A DNA stretch of 64,000 nucleotides from Polynucleobacter sp. MWH-Berg-3C6 (GCF_018881855.1 NZ_JACVPN010000001.1:248001-312000); one strand, 5' to 3'; shown: positions 18,694 to 28,013, numbered from the stretch's first letter. Numbers and translations are program-made. The notes: generated by a model from the letters alone, not told the origin.

Positions 18694-19770
18694 ATGAGTA
18701 AAGCCGCTATGAACCCAGGACCAGTGACATTGGATGTGGTTGGCCAGGCCTTAAATGCCGAAGATCGTCGTCGCATCCTTGATCCTTTGACTGGTGGTGT
18801 CATCTTGTTTGGTAGAAACTTTGCCAATCGTAAACAACTCACCAAACTCACTACTGATATTAAAAAGTTACGCCCCGATGTTTTGATCTCTATTGATCAT
18901 GAGGGTGGCCGAGTGCAGCGCTGTAAAACAGATGGCTTTACCCATCTTCCAGCAATGCGCAAGTTAGGCGAGCTTTGGGGTGTTAAGAGTAATTCAACTC
19001 ATGCTGCGGAGTCTGCAGCGCTTGCCATGGCAGCCGCTACTGCATGTGGCTATGTCTTAGCTGCCGAGTTACGCGCTTGCGGCGTGGACTTTAGTTTTAC
19101 ACCAGTGCTGGATTTGGATTTTGGTCGAAGCGGCGTCATTGGCGATCGTTCCTTTAGTCGTGATCCGCAAATTGTATTTGCCTTGGCGAAAAGCTTGAAT
19201 GAAGGTCTGCGTTTAGCGGATATGGCTAACTGTGGCAAACATTTTCCAGGTCATGGTTGGGCTGAAGCGGATTCTCACGTTGCCATTCCAGTAGATGAGC
19301 GTTCTTTATCTGAAATTTTGAATGATGATGCCAAGCCATATGAGTGGCTAGATCTCAGTTTGGCGGCAGTGATGCCAGCCCATGTGATTTATCCAAAGGT
19401 GGATAGCAATCCCGCAGGTTTTTCTCAGATTTGGTTGCACTCTATCTTGCGTCAAGAATTGGGATTTGAGGGGGTGATCTTTAGTGATGACCTCTCGATG
19501 GAGGGTGCTAGCGTTGCGGGCTCTGTAGTGAAGGGTGCTGAGATGGCCCTCAATGCTGGCTGTGATGCGGTTCTGATTTGTAATCGTCCAGACTTGGCCG
19601 ATCAATTACTTGCAAAACTCAAGGTTACTAAGGCCAAGCAATCTGAGTCTGCTACGCGTTTGAATCGCTTGATGCCAAAGTCGTCCGCTTTATCCTGGGA
19701 TGAACTGCAAGGTGAAGCAGAGTATCAACATGCTAAAGGTTTACTGAAGCAAATGAAGTTGATTATTTAA
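18694..19770 (+). CDS. nagZ: Beta-N-acetylhexosaminidase NagZ
   Basis: A 358-residue cytosolic GH3 enzyme that removes GlcNAc from anhydromuropeptides in peptidoglycan recycling. ISIDHEGGRVQR, the catalytic-loop motif KHFPGHGWAEADSH and the nucleophile region FSDDLSMEGA are visible. AAGAGGAAGAG precedes the ATG. It is the last gene of the long degP-nagZ run and is followed by a strong bidirectional terminator. Confidence 0.94.
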   Translation: MSKAAMNPGPVTLDVVGQALNAEDRRRILDPLTGGVILFGRNFANRKQLTKLTTDIKKLRPDVLISIDHEGGRVQRCKTDGFTHLPAMRKLGELWGVKSNSTHAAESAALAMAAATACGYVLAAELRACGVDFSFTPVLDLDFGRSGVIGDRSFSRDPQIVFALAKSLNEGLRLADMANCGKHFPGHGWAEADSHVAIPVDERSLSEILNDDAKPYEWLDLSLAAVMPAHVIYPKVDSNPAGFSQIWLHSILRQELGFEGVIFSDDLSMEGASVAGSVVKGAEMALNAGCDAVLICNRPDLADQLLAKLKVTKAKQSESATRLNRLMPKSSALSWDELQGEAEYQHAKGLLKQMKLII

Positions 19771-19791
19771 GGCTCTGCTGAATGTAAAAAT

Positions 19792-19818
19792 AAAAAAGCC
19801 CGGCGTACCGGGCTTTTT
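19792..19818. terminator. Bidirectional intrinsic terminator between nagZ and efp
   Basis: AGCCCGG (19797-19803) and CCGGGCT (19808-19814) pair around CGTA. An A-run precedes and a T-run follows, so it can stop both convergent transcripts. Confidence 0.9.
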
Positions 19819-19844
19819 ATATTGAGCTTACTAGTCAGCTTTGC

Positions 19845-20405
19845 TTAGTTAGCACGGCTGCGGTATTCACCGGTACGAGTATCGATCTCGATCTTGTCAC
19901 CAGTGTTGCAGAACAAAGGCACTTGCAATTCATAGCCAGTAGCCAGTTTTGCATTCTTCAATACTTTACCGGAGCTGGTATCGCCCTTGACTGCTGGTTC
20001 TGTGTAAATAATTTCACGAACAAGCGAGTTTGGCATTGCAACTGAAAGCGCCTTACCTTCGTAGAGCACTACTTCGCATGGCATGCTTTCTTCGAGATAA
20101 TTTAATGCATCACCCATGAACTCAGCTTCAACTTCGTATTGGTTGTAATCGCCATCCATAAATACATACATAGGATCAGCGAAATAAGAGTAGGTGCAAT
20201 CTTTTTTCTCAAGAATCACAACATCAAACTTATCATCAGCCTTGTAAACACCTTCATTTGGTGCGCCGGTTAACAAGTTCTTAAATTTCATTTTCACAAC
20301 AGATGAGTTGCGGCCTGATCGGCTGTATTCTGCTTTTAAAACGACCATGGCATCAGTGCCGATCATTACTACGTTACCAACGCGGAGTTCTTGTGCTGTT
20401 TTCAT
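19845..20405 (-). CDS. efp: Elongation factor P
   Basis: A 186-residue factor that rescues ribosomes stalled at polyproline. The start is the ATG at 20405, which gives [13 protein letters not shown] and the exact family length, with AGGAAT upstream; a 17-residue longer frame is not conserved. Arg32 in the domain I loop SRSGRN marks the arginine-rhamnosylated class, matching the earP gene just upstream. A TACAAT hexamer at 20463-20458 may be a promoter of its own. Confidence 0.97.
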   Translation of the reverse strand: MKTAQELRVGNVVMIGTDAMVVLKAEYSRSGRNSSVVKMKFKNLLTGAPNEGVYKADDKFDVVILEKKDCTYSYFADPMYVFMDGDYNQYEVEAEFMGDALNYLEESMPCEVVLYEGKALSVAMPNSLVREIIYTEPAVKGDTSSGKVLKNAKLATGYELQVPLFCNTGDKIEIDTRTGEYRSRAN

Positions 20406-20466
20406 CTTGCTATTCCTGGGTGCAGAGCTATTTTTCTGCGGTTTTATCAAAAACAAGATTGTAACC

Positions 20467-20490
20467 GCCCGCAGGCCTTTACTGCAGGGC
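20467..20490 (-). other. Stem-loop between earP and efp
   Basis: Directly after the earP stop, GCCC-GCAG arms pair with CTGC-GGGC (eight pairs with one bulged base). No U-run follows. It may be a processing or partial termination site that separates efp from earP expression. Confidence 0.4.
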
Positions 20491-21561
20491 TTAGGCTATA
20501 AAGCTCACTAGGCGTGCGGCTAGACCACCATCCCCCTGTGTTTTGAGTATGTGGGCACGCCACGCCTTGGAATGGCCATTCCAGGATTCTAGGGATTTCA
20601 GCCATTCGCTGGGCATGGCCCAGGTCATAGCAGCAATAGTGGCCAATCTGAGTTCTTGGCTGGCATTCTCTAGATATAAATCTAAGAAAGCGGCCAATTT
20701 AACTTCATGGGCCCGATCTTCTTGAGGATAGATATGCCAAATAAATGGTTTGCCTGCTAGTTGAGCGCGAACGAATGAATCTTCACCACGAACAATATTG
20801 AAGTCACATTGTGAGAGTACCCAGTCATATTCATCTTGCGACACAAACGGCATGGAAAGAAGTTGTATGTTTGAGGGTAGCTCTATGGTTTTTTCACCAT
20901 AGAGATTAAGAAGCTCAGCATGACCATGCGTCAATAGCACATCGACACTCTCGCCAATACTAGCTAAGTCCTCAAGCCATTTGCCCAAGGGGGCTCCAGG
21001 GTAGCAAAAAACACTGATGCGTTTTGCTCCGGGTCTAAGCTTTAACCAGATGGACTTCAGACTCTTGGGAATGAGATGGGCAACTTGTCTGCCTTCTAAA
21101 GGGATCGGATCCAATAGCAAGCCACCAACATCATCCTGAAATCCTGGGAAGAAAAAATACTTAGGAATGCCGTGAGATTGTGGTGATGCTTTTGCATGAA
21201 ATTCTGTGACCCAGGGTTCAGCACTGAGATACTCTAAATTGATGATGATGGGCTTGATGGCCGCAATAAACAGTCCAGCCAGATAGCGCTCTGGTAAATC
21301 ACAGCCAAAGGCCTCAATCACGACATCTGGCGCTTCAACTGGGTGTCGGGCATTACTGTAGCTAGCCTCCCAGGGTTGAATATCAATTTTGTGCCCTAGC
21401 GCTTCATCACTGCCAGAAGCGAGTAAATTAAGGGTTGGTAAGTCATCGCAGAAAATACGGACTTGTTGGTCATGAAGACTTGATAAGCTTCGGGCTAGAC
21501 GCCAGCAAACACCAGCATCACCATAGTTATCTACGATTTGGCAGAAAATATCCCAACGCAT
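20491..21561 (-). CDS. earP: EF-P arginine rhamnosyltransferase EarP
   Basis: A 356-residue GT-B glycosyltransferase that adds rhamnose from dTDP-rhamnose to Arg32 of EF-P. The opening [21 protein letters not shown] carries two aspartates (Asp11, Asp15) corresponding to the catalytic pair of known EarP, and [13 protein letters not shown] contains the nucleotide-sugar site Glu. It pairs with the Arg32-type efp 85 bp downstream. Its ATG overlaps the divergent uvrC ATG by two bases. Confidence 0.94.
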   Translation of the reverse strand: MRWDIFCQIVDNYGDAGVCWRLARSLSSLHDQQVRIFCDDLPTLNLLASGSDEALGHKIDIQPWEASYSNARHPVEAPDVVIEAFGCDLPERYLAGLFIAAIKPIIINLEYLSAEPWVTEFHAKASPQSHGIPKYFFFPGFQDDVGGLLLDPIPLEGRQVAHLIPKSLKSIWLKLRPGAKRISVFCYPGAPLGKWLEDLASIGESVDVLLTHGHAELLNLYGEKTIELPSNIQLLSMPFVSQDEYDWVLSQCDFNIVRGEDSFVRAQLAGKPFIWHIYPQEDRAHEVKLAAFLDLYLENASQELRLATIAAMTWAMPSEWLKSLESWNGHSKAWRAHILKTQGDGGLAARLVSFIA

Positions 21562-23482
21562 GACTAATTCTTCTTTTGAAAACCTTCAGCAAGACGTTAA
21601 ACGGCTACCCGGATTGCCGGGGGTATATCGCTTCTTTGATGAAGCGGGGCATATTCTGTATGTTGGCAAAGCACGCGACCTCAAAAAACGCGTCTCTAGT
21701 TATTTTCAAAACAAACAACTTTCACCACGCATAGCACTCATGGTGGGCAAAATTGCCCGCTATGAAACAACAGTAACACGGTCTGAAACTGAAGCCCTCA
21801 TTCTAGAGAACAATCTCATCAAAGAGTTGGCTCCGCCATTCAATATTTTATTTAGAGATGATAAGTCTTATCCCTATGTGATGTTGACGGGCCATCAGTT
21901 CCCAAGATTGGCATCGTACCGTGGCAAAGTAGATAAGCGTAATCATTATTTTGGGCCATTTCCGAATTCTTGGGCGGTACGCAATAGCGTACAGATTTTG
22001 CAAAAAGTATTTCGTCTGAGAACTTGTGAAGACTCTGTATTTAAGAATCGTAGTCGCCCCTGTTTACTTCATCAAATTCATCGTTGTAGTGCTCCCTGCG
22101 TTGGCAGACTCAGCGTAGAGCAATATGGTCAAGATGTAGCTCAGGCAACGCGCTTTCTAGAGGGCGATCATAGTCGCGTGCTATCAGAGCTCGAAAAAGA
22201 AATGCATGCCCATAGCGAAGCCATGGAATTTGAAATGGCGGCAGTATTACGTGATCGCATTGCGGATCTTTCAAGTGTTTTGCAGCAACAGTCTATGGAT
22301 ACTGTTGCCGAAGGTGAGGGTGATGTAGATGTGATTGCTGTCGCGCAAATGGAAGGAATGGTTTGTGTGAATTTGGCCATGATCCGTGGCGGACGCCACC
22401 TCGGCGATAGGGCTTACTTCCCTAAGGGTTTGCGGACCACCTCTGGTGAGTTGCCAGCACCCCCGGAAATTCTGGAAGCTTTTATTGCGCAACATTATTT
22501 AGAAGAGGGAGTTGATGAGTCAGCGACTGGCGTAACAACGAATTTAATTCCGCCAGTATTGGTTCTAAACCATGCCTTGCAATCGACTAGCGATGATGTC
22601 TCTAAGCTAAGTGATGCCCCGCCGGAAGACTTACATGAGCTATTAAATGCGCAAGCCGGAAGAAAAATTACCTTCTTGCATCAGCCGCAAGGTCAGCGTC
22701 GTCATTGGCTGGCGATGGCTGAAGGCAATGCCAAGATTGCCTTAACGAAACGCTTAGTAGAGACTGGTGGCCAATTGGCAAGAGCTCGTGCTTTAGCAGA
22801 TATTTTGGCGCTCGATTTAGAAAGTCTTGAGCAACTGCGCATTGAGTGTTTTGATATTAGCCACACCTCTGGTGAAGCTACTCAAGCATCCTGCGTGGTG
22901 TATACCAAGAACGCGATGCAATCCAGTGAATATCGCCGCTTCAATATCAGTGACATTACACCGGGTGATGACTACGCTGCTATGCGTCAAGTACTGCAAA
23001 GACGTTATGCAAATTTTCAAGAGCTTCCGGTAGACAAAATTCCTCAAGTTATTTTGATTGATGGCGGCAAGGGTCAGGTCGAGATGGCAAGACAAGTTCT
23101 TACTGAATTTGGCATGGATGTGGGATTGATTGTTGGTGTAGCCAAAGGCGAGGGTCGTAAGGTTGGCTTGGAAACACTCATCTTTGCTGATGGACGACCA
23201 GCCTTAGAGCTTGGCATTGATAGCGCTGCTTTATTGTTAGTTGCCCAGATTCGGGATGAGGCTCATCGTTTCGCAATCACAGGTATGCGTGCTAAACGAG
23301 CCAAGGCAAGAACAGTATCCCGTTTAGAAGAAATCGAAGGTATTGGAGCCAAAAGACGTCAAAAGCTTTTAGCTCGGTTTGGCGGCCTCAAAGGCGTGGC
23401 TAATGCCAGCATTGAAGAGATCGCTAGCGTAGAAGGGGTATCACTCACTCTTGCTGAGCAAATTTATCGTCAACTGCATTAG
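21560..23482 (+). CDS. uvrC: Excinuclease ABC subunit C
   Basis: A 640-residue dual-incision nuclease of nucleotide excision repair. Domains in order: GIY-YIG nuclease ([18 protein letters not shown], about 20-100), UvrB-binding UVR motif (about 205-240), RNase H-like nuclease ([20 protein letters not shown]) and C-terminal helix-hairpin-helix repeats. Length is close to E. coli UvrC (610). The start codon shares bases with the divergent earP start, so its promoter must lie inside earP. pgsA follows 34 bp later. Confidence 0.96.
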   Translation: MTNSSFENLQQDVKRLPGLPGVYRFFDEAGHILYVGKARDLKKRVSSYFQNKQLSPRIALMVGKIARYETTVTRSETEALILENNLIKELAPPFNILFRDDKSYPYVMLTGHQFPRLASYRGKVDKRNHYFGPFPNSWAVRNSVQILQKVFRLRTCEDSVFKNRSRPCLLHQIHRCSAPCVGRLSVEQYGQDVAQATRFLEGDHSRVLSELEKEMHAHSEAMEFEMAAVLRDRIADLSSVLQQQSMDTVAEGEGDVDVIAVAQMEGMVCVNLAMIRGGRHLGDRAYFPKGLRTTSGELPAPPEILEAFIAQHYLEEGVDESATGVTTNLIPPVLVLNHALQSTSDDVSKLSDAPPEDLHELLNAQAGRKITFLHQPQGQRRHWLAMAEGNAKIALTKRLVETGGQLARARALADILALDLESLEQLRIECFDISHTSGEATQASCVVYTKNAMQSSEYRRFNISDITPGDDYAAMRQVLQRRYANFQELPVDKIPQVILIDGGKGQVEMARQVLTEFGMDVGLIVGVAKGEGRKVGLETLIFADGRPALELGIDSAALLLVAQIRDEAHRFAITGMRAKRAKARTVSRLEEIEGIGAKRRQKLLARFGGLKGVANASIEEIASVEGVSLTLAEQIYRQLH

Positions 23483-23516
23483 TAAGCTAGTCACTCACTT
23501 GGTTTATGCTTGATGT

Positions 23517-24092
23517 ATGCCGTTTAATCTTCCTATTGCCCTGACCTGGTTGCGTGTTGCAGCAATTCCACTGCTGGTAGCAATCTTTTATCTACCTGGC
23601 ACCTGGTTAACTCCATTTGAGAAGAATGTCATTGCAACTGTCATCTTTGTATTTGCTGCGCTGACAGATTGGTTAGACGGATTTTTGGCGAGACGAATGC
23701 ATCAAGAGTCTGCCTTTGGGCAATTCCTAGATCCGGTGGCAGATAAACTGATTGTGGCAGCCGCATTATTGGTCTTGTTGAATATGGATCGCGTTCAAGT
23801 ATGGGTTGCCCTCATCATCATTGGCCGTGAAATTACGATCTCTGCTTTGCGCGAGTGGATGGCTTTATTGGGTGCCGGCAAAAGTGTGGCGGTGCATATG
23901 GTTGGGAAATTAAAAACAACTGCACAGTTAGTCGCAATTCCATTTTTGCTACTCAACGACACTTTATTTGGTTGGCTAGACTGCGCCAGAATCGGTACTT
24001 GGCTGATTTGGGTGGCTTCATTTTTAACGCTTTGGTCAATGTTCTATTACATGCAAAAGGCTTTGCCGCAATTGGTGGGCAAAATCGATTAA
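23517..24092 (+). CDS. pgsA: CDP-diacylglycerol-glycerol-3-phosphate 3-phosphatidyltransferase
   Basis: A 191-residue integral membrane enzyme that makes phosphatidylglycerol-phosphate. The CDP-alcohol phosphotransferase signature is complete: D-W-L-D-G-F-L-A-R-R, then G-Q-F-L-D-P-V-A-D-K. Several hydrophobic helices surround it. It follows uvrC as in E. coli. No ribosome binding site is obvious. Confidence 0.95.
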   Translation: MPFNLPIALTWLRVAAIPLLVAIFYLPGTWLTPFEKNVIATVIFVFAALTDWLDGFLARRMHQESAFGQFLDPVADKLIVAAALLVLLNMDRVQVWVALIIIGREITISALREWMALLGAGKSVAVHMVGKLKTTAQLVAIPFLLLNDTLFGWLDCARIGTWLIWVASFLTLWSMFYYMQKALPQLVGKID

Positions 24093-24098
24093 ATCTGA

Positions 24099-24122
24099 AA
24101 AAGCCCAGCTAGATAGGGTTTT
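24099..24122 (+). terminator. Weak intrinsic terminator after pgsA
   Basis: AAAGCCC and GGGTTTT (one G-U pair) form a seven-base stem around a nine-base loop, ending in four T residues. It is seven bases past the pgsA stop. Confidence 0.4.
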
Positions 24123-24208
24123 GAGGGTGATTTCATTTGGGTCATTTTTAGCTTTGAGGGGGAATAATGCTTTCTCTTCGATTGTTTGTTAAACTGTCGC
24201 CCTGTTAT

Positions 24209-24284
24209 GCGGGAATAGCTCAGCTGGTAGAGCGATACCTTGCCAAGGTATAGGTCGGGAGTTCGAACCTCCTTTCCCGCTCCA
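24209..24284 (+). tRNA. tRNA-Gly (GCC)
   Basis: A 76-base cloverleaf with encoded CCA. The acceptor arms are GCGGGAA and TTCCCGC; the anticodon stem ATACC/GGTAT encloses loop TTGCCAA, giving anticodon GCC. GTTCGAA marks the T loop. A terminator-like hairpin follows seven bases later, before tRNA-Cys. Confidence 0.97.
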
Positions 24285-24290
24285 AGTTCG

Positions 24291-24320
24291 ATGGGAAGCC
24301 CTCAAAAGCTTCCCATTTTT
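24291..24320 (+). terminator. Intrinsic terminator between the two tRNA genes
   Basis: ATGGGAAGC (24291-24299) and GCTTCCCAT (24308-24316) form a perfect nine-base stem with an eight-base loop, followed by TTTT. Only 13 bases separate it from tRNA-Cys. Confidence 0.75.
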
Positions 24321-24333
24321 GATTAAAGCATCT

Positions 24334-24407
24334 GGCGCGTTGGCCGAGTGGTTAGGCAGGAGCCTGCAAAGCTTCGTACGGGGGTTCGATTCCCTCACGC
24401 GCCTCCA
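24334..24407 (+). tRNA. tRNA-Cys (GCA)
   Basis: A 74-base cloverleaf with encoded CCA. The acceptor arms are GGCGCGT and ACGCGCC. The anticodon stem GGAGC/GCTTC (one G-U) encloses CTGCAAA, giving anticodon GCA. No promoter is visible in the 13 bases after the preceding terminator, so it probably depends on read-through from the tRNA-Gly unit. Confidence 0.96.
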
Positions 24408-24417
24408 GTAATTTCGC

Positions 24418-24445
24418 TTGACGAAATAGGGGCATCCCCTAAAAT
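24418..24445 (+). promoter_or_regulatory. Sigma-70 promoter for the lipoprotein gene
   Basis: TTGACG (24418-24423) and TAAAAT (24440-24445) are separated by 16 bp, 47 bp upstream of the lipoprotein ATG. Two small inverted repeats, ATTTCG/CGAAAT (24411-24427) and AGGGG/CCCCT (24428-24440), fill the -35 and spacer and could serve as a tRNA-Cys transcript end or an operator. Confidence 0.6.
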
Positions 24446-24492
24446 ACTTTCAAGTAATGTAAGCAAAACTCATTAACTACATAAAGCGAAAA

Positions 24493-24954
24493 ATGATCAA
24501 TATTCATACCCTTAAAGTCGGAACACTTGCATTGTTCTTCTCTGCTTTATTGGGCGCATGTGCTAGCTCTGGAGACTCTCCTACTGGGACTGCAAATGAA
24601 GTTCAGGAGATTCAGACTCAGCTGCTAGGTGACATGCCATTACCAGCTGCCTCAAAAATTATTGGTGCAGATTCCTTAATCATTGGTCGCGGTGATAACT
24701 GGGTCGGCCGGGTAGTGTTGTCTGGTGTCCAAACTCCAACAGATATTTATGCTTTCTTTCAGTCTGAGTACCCACGAGCAGGATGGACGACTGTCAGTGC
24801 TGTAAAATCCAAAACGAGTATTTTGGTTTTTACGAAGGGCGATCGTACGGCTACAGTTGAATTAAATGAGGGCTCATTGACTGGGCCAAAAACGATTATT
24901 ACTATTACCTCCTCGCCAAAGAATGCAAACGTAGTTGCACCAAGCCGTAAGTAA
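24493..24954 (+). CDS. Lipoprotein of unknown function
   Basis: A 153-residue predicted lipoprotein. Residues 1-22 form a signal peptide ending in the lipobox LLGAC, with Cys23 as the lipidated residue. The mature part has a low-complexity linker and then one compact domain (about 50-145) with repeated pattern VGRVVLSGVQTPTDIYAFFQSEYPRAGW and a C-terminal beta-rich stretch. I do not recognise the family; the ...FFQSEYPRAGWTT... pattern resembles small lipoproteins of unknown function. It has its own promoter and terminator, so it is a single-gene unit. Confidence 0.7.
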   Translation: MINIHTLKVGTLALFFSALLGACASSGDSPTGTANEVQEIQTQLLGDMPLPAASKIIGADSLIIGRGDNWVGRVVLSGVQTPTDIYAFFQSEYPRAGWTTVSAVKSKTSILVFTKGDRTATVELNEGSLTGPKTIITITSSPKNANVVAPSRK

Positions 24955-24978
24955 TTTAGAAAAGCATTATGAAAAAAT

Positions 24979-25005
24979 AAAAAAGGCCTCCACTGGAGGC
25001 CTTTT
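24979..25005. terminator. Bidirectional intrinsic terminator between the lipoprotein gene and lexA
   Basis: AAAAGGCCTCC (24981-24991) and GGAGGCCTTTT (24995-25005) form an 11-base perfect stem with loop ACT, flanked by A- and T-rich tracts. It serves both convergent genes. Confidence 0.9.
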
Positions 25006-25022
25006 GCTTTAAGGGCGCTAGC

Positions 25023-25742
25023 TTACAAACCTCCCGCCCGAATCAGGCCAACAGCTTGACCTTCAATAGCAAAGTTGGGTTGGCGTCCGTCTACCAGAAT
25101 GTTCTTGAACTCAGGATTCTCGGCTTGTAATTCAATCACCATACCATTAGCAGTTTTCTTTTGTTGCCAACGCTTCACGGTAACCTCATCATCAAGGCGT
25201 GCAACCACAATATCGCCATTGCGAACTTCAGTAGTTTTTCTGACGGCCAAATAGTCGCCATCTAAAATTCCAGCATCACGCATACTCATGCCAACCACTT
25301 TCAATAAGTAGTCTGCACCTTTACTAAACAAGCTTGGATCAATAGGAACTTGTTTTTCAATATGCTCTACAGCCATGATTGGTGAGCCAGCAGCAACACG
25401 TCCGATGAGTGGAAGAGTGAGTTGTTGTAATGCGCCCGATGGTAATGACATCTGACGATATTTATTGGTGTGATGCGTTTGATTAAAACGCTGTGGAATA
25501 CGAATACCGCGAGATGTACCAGGCGTTAGTTCGATGTAACCTTTTTTCGCTAATGCACGAAGGTGCTCTTCAGCGGCATTAGCAGATGCAAAACCAAGTT
25601 GAGCGGCGATCTCTGCACGAGTGGGTGGTGAGCCACTCTCATCGATGGCCTTGGTGATTAATTCCAAAATCTCATTCTGGCGTGAAGTGAGTTTGGGGAG
25701 GGCAGTCAGCTCCTCTGGAAAATCGACTGTATTTATGTCCAT
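25023..25742 (-). CDS. lexA: LexA repressor
   Basis: A 239-residue SOS repressor. The winged-helix DNA-binding domain starts at [12 protein letters not shown]; the self-cleavage site is Ala118-Gly119 in VAAGSP, and the Ser-Lys dyad is Ser153 (VGMSM) and Lys190. The start is placed at the ATG at 25742 because the frame upstream of it encodes the promoter and LexA operator. No Shine-Dalgarno sequence is present and the -10 ends six bases before this ATG, predicting a leaderless mRNA. Autoregulation follows from the operator. Confidence 0.9.
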   Translation of the reverse strand: MDINTVDFPEELTALPKLTSRQNEILELITKAIDESGSPPTRAEIAAQLGFASANAAEEHLRALAKKGYIELTPGTSRGIRIPQRFNQTHHTNKYRQMSLPSGALQQLTLPLIGRVAAGSPIMAVEHIEKQVPIDPSLFSKGADYLLKVVGMSMRDAGILDGDYLAVRKTTEVRNGDIVVARLDDEVTVKRWQQKKTANGMVIELQAENPEFKNILVDGRQPNFAIEGQAVGLIRAGGL

Positions 25743-25743
25743 A

Positions 25744-25777
25744 CTGGGATTGTATACAGCACTATTTGATAATTCAA
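25744..25777 (-). promoter_or_regulatory. lexA promoter with overlapping LexA box
   Basis: On the minus strand TTGAAT (25777-25772) and TACAAT (25754-25749) are 17 bp apart. A LexA box, CTGT-N8-CCAG read on the minus strand (25759-25744), overlaps the -10 and the start point; one half site differs from CTGT-N8-ACAG by one base. The arrangement fits autorepression. Confidence 0.75.
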
Positions 25778-25805
25778 GCACTTTTGCTCGGGGGATAATG
25801 GAGGG

Positions 25806-26852
25806 ATGAGCTCCAAACTAAATCCGCTGGAAAAATCACCCCATATCTTGGTTTTGGGAATGGGCGGCACCATTGCAGGTTTAGCCCCAAATCCAGAGGG
25901 CGACCCAAAGTCCTATCAGGCGGGGGAATTGGGTATTGAGACCCTTTTAGCGAAGATTCAAGAGGCTATTCCAGGGGACTTAAAGCTAGTTGCTCAACAG
26001 CTGGCAAACATCGATAGTCGTGATTTAAGTGAAGATCTACTAACCCTTCTAGGCAATACCGTTATGACTTCTCTGCGTGATCCAAACGTTCAAGGGATTG
26101 TCATCACCCATGGCACGGACACTGTTGAAGAGGCCGGATTCTTCTTGTCCGCCACCTGCGGCAAGCTTGCTGAAAAATTAGGCAAAAGAGTAGTTGTGAC
26201 GGGCGCCATGCTGCCAGCAAATGCACCCCAGGCCGATGGCCCTTTAAATCTGCTTGATGCCCTCAAATGGGCCGCAACCGCTCCAGAAAATTGCCCAGGT
26301 GGGATATTTGCCGTATTTGCGGGCAAGGCTTGCCTGGCGCGAGACTTGGCAAAGCGCCATACCTCAGCTCTTAATGCCCCTTTAATGGATTCTCCTTGTA
26401 GTCCTTTGGGTCTCATTAACCCTTCTTGGCTATCCCGCATAAGGGCGGTTGAAGCCGCATCAGGTGAGGATGTGCCCATTCCTGAAGGCCAATGGCCGTG
26501 GGTGGAGATTGTGACTAGCCATGCTGGCGCGAGATCTCAGCTTCTAGAGCTTCTGACAAATTCAGGTGTGAAAGGCTTGGTATTGGCTGGGACTGGCTTG
26601 GGAGGGCTTCATCAGGCCTGGGGCAGCTCCTTAAAACAAGCTGCTGATAAGGGAATAGCACTAGTGAAAACATCCCGAACTGGTGCTGGAGCGCTTGGGG
26701 GTGATTCTGGAGGTGTTTTGGCTGCTGGCAGTCTTTCTGCTCCTCGGGCGCGTATTGCTCTGCAGTTAGCATTAAATGCCGCAAAAGCAGATAAATCCCT
26801 GACTTGGCAGGATTTTTTTGCTAGAATGGCGGTCTTGCCTGAATTTAGGTAA
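25806..26852 (+). CDS. L-asparaginase
   Basis: A 348-residue enzyme hydrolysing asparagine to aspartate and ammonia. Both active-site blocks are present: MGGTIAGLA with the nucleophilic Thr, and [12 protein letters not shown] with the second Thr and Asp. No signal peptide is seen, so a cytosolic enzyme is expected. GGAGGG directly abuts the ATG, an unusually short spacing. It diverges from lexA. The 3' end contains an extended -10 likely used by rpsF. Confidence 0.88.
   Translation: MSSKLNPLEKSPHILVLGMGGTIAGLAPNPEGDPKSYQAGELGIETLLAKIQEAIPGDLKLVAQQLANIDSRDLSEDLLTLLGNTVMTSLRDPNVQGIVITHGTDTVEEAGFFLSATCGKLAEKLGKRVVVTGAMLPANAPQADGPLNLLDALKWAATAPENCPGGIFAVFAGKACLARDLAKRHTSALNAPLMDSPCSPLGLINPSWLSRIRAVEAASGEDVPIPEGQWPWVEIVTSHAGARSQLLELLTNSGVKGLVLAGTGLGGLHQAWGSSLKQAADKGIALVKTSRTGAGALGGDSGGVLAAGSLSAPRARIALQLALNAAKADKSLTWQDFFARMAVLPEFR
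26819..26827 (+). promoter_or_regulatory. Extended -10 promoter for the rpsF operon, inside the asparaginase gene
   Basis: TG-C-TAGAAT (26819-26827) followed by GGCGG matches the rpmF promoter core at 5123-5131. Transcription from here would give an rpsF leader of about 150 bases containing the hairpins described below. Confidence 0.45.
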
Positions 26853-26877
26853 GCGCTGAAAAGCGGCTTTAAAAGTG

Positions 26878-26960
26878 TTGTAGCAGTACCTACAATTTGT
26901 TACTACCTTGTCACACTGGCGCTAACTTTAAAAACCATCGAAAGTTAGCAAGACGCCCAG
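26878..26960 (+). promoter_or_regulatory. Structured leader of the rpsF operon
   Basis: Two inverted repeats lie between the asparaginase and rpsF. TTGTAG/CTACAA (26878-26895) has a six-base loop. GCTAACTTT (26921-26929) / AAAGTTAGC (26941-26949) is a perfect nine-base stem, with GGC/GCC (26918-26920/26955-26957) and CT/AG extending it. S6-S18 proteins autoregulate through an mRNA leader in several bacteria, so this is a candidate, though I cannot confirm the known motif. Confidence 0.45.
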
Positions 26961-26986
26961 GTGACTTTATCCTTAAGGAGTGTTAG

Positions 26987-27361
26987 ATGCGTCATTATGA
27001 AATCGTCTTTATCGTCCACCCGGACCAAAGCGAGCAAGTGCCTGCGATGATCGATCGCTACAAAGCTACATTAGCAGCTGCGGGCGGCAAAATCCATCGC
27101 ATGGAAGATTGGGGCCGTCGTCAGATGGCTTACATGATCGACAAACTTGCTAAAGCCCACTACGTTTGCATGAACATTGAGTGCGACCAGAAAACTCTGG
27201 AAGAGCTCGAGCATGCGTTCAAATTTAACGATGCTGTTTTGCGTCACCTCATCATCAAGACTAAGAAAGCTGAAACAGAGCCTTCCATCATGATGAAAGA
27301 AGTGCAACGTGAAGAAGCGCGCAAATCAGCCCAAACCGAAGCTCCTGTAGCTGCGGAATAA
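26987..27361 (+). CDS. rpsF: 30S ribosomal protein S6
   Basis: A 124-residue small-subunit protein that binds 16S rRNA with S18. [18 protein letters not shown] and the central [13 protein letters not shown] are family signatures; the tail is charged and Ala/Glu-rich. AAGGAG lies eight bases before the ATG. First gene of rpsF-priB-rpsR-rplI-dnaB. Confidence 0.98.
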   Translation: MRHYEIVFIVHPDQSEQVPAMIDRYKATLAAAGGKIHRMEDWGRRQMAYMIDKLAKAHYVCMNIECDQKTLEELEHAFKFNDAVLRHLIIKTKKAETEPSIMMKEVQREEARKSAQTEAPVAAE

Positions 27362-27420
27362 GTTAGAAATTTGAAGAGGAATACACAGACTAGAAAACGT
27401 ATCAGAGAAGCGGAGCGGCG

Positions 27421-27714
27421 TTGAATCATTTCACCCTCACTGCGATCTTGGTATCTAAAGACGCGATTCGATTTACACCAGCAGGAATACCGGTGATGCA
27501 TTGTCAGCTAGAACATAGCGGCCAGGCAAACGAGGTAGGAGTGGCAAGGAAAATTCAGATGAGCGTTGAAGCCATAGCAATCGGTCCAATACAAAAGGAT
27601 CTAGAGCAAATGGACTTAGGAACTGAGGCAGTATTTGAAGGGTTCTTAGCACCGAAGACTCTACGTAATCAAAGACTGGTTTTCCACATTAACCATATTC
27701 AATTGAAAAATTAA
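27421..27714 (+). CDS. priB: Primosomal replication protein PriB
   Basis: A 97-residue single-stranded-DNA-binding OB-fold protein of the PriA replication restart system. [31 protein letters not shown] is the typical opening. The start is a TTG at 27421 with GGAG nine bases upstream; no in-frame ATG fits. Its position between rpsF and rpsR is the conserved place for priB. Confidence 0.93.
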   Translation: MNHFTLTAILVSKDAIRFTPAGIPVMHCQLEHSGQANEVGVARKIQMSVEAIAIGPIQKDLEQMDLGTEAVFEGFLAPKTLRNQRLVFHINHIQLKN

Positions 27715-27727
27715 AGAGGAAATCATC

Positions 27728-28000
27728 ATGGCGTTTGGAAAGAAACCCGATTTCAAAAAGAAACCAGCTCAGAACCCATTGTTCAAGCGTAAGCGTTATT
27801 GCCGTTTCACAGTTGGTGGCGTTGAGCAAATCGACTACAAAGATGTAGATACATTGAAGGACTTCATTGGCGAGAATGCCAAGATCACTCCTGCTCGTTT
27901 GACAGGCACAAAAGCAAAATATCAGCGTCAGTTAGACACTGCTATCAAGCGTGCTCGTTTCTTGGCTTTATTGCCATTCTCCGATCAACATAAGAAATAA
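27728..28000 (+). CDS. rpsR: 30S ribosomal protein S18
   Basis: A 90-residue basic protein that forms a heterodimer with S6 on the 30S platform. [29 protein letters not shown] and the [10 protein letters not shown] end are diagnostic. AAGAGGAAA precedes the ATG. Confidence 0.98.
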   Translation: MAFGKKPDFKKKPAQNPLFKRKRYCRFTVGGVEQIDYKDVDTLKDFIGENAKITPARLTGTKAKYQRQLDTAIKRARFLALLPFSDQHKK

Positions 28001-28013
28001 TTGGGAGCCCTCA

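Noticed and set aside
25743..25781. Upstream ATG adding 13 residues to LexA
   Set aside because: Those codons coincide with the -35, -10 and LexA operator.
26090..26479. 129-codon minus-strand frame in the asparaginase gene
   Set aside because: Antisense to conserved active-site coding sequence, with no family match.
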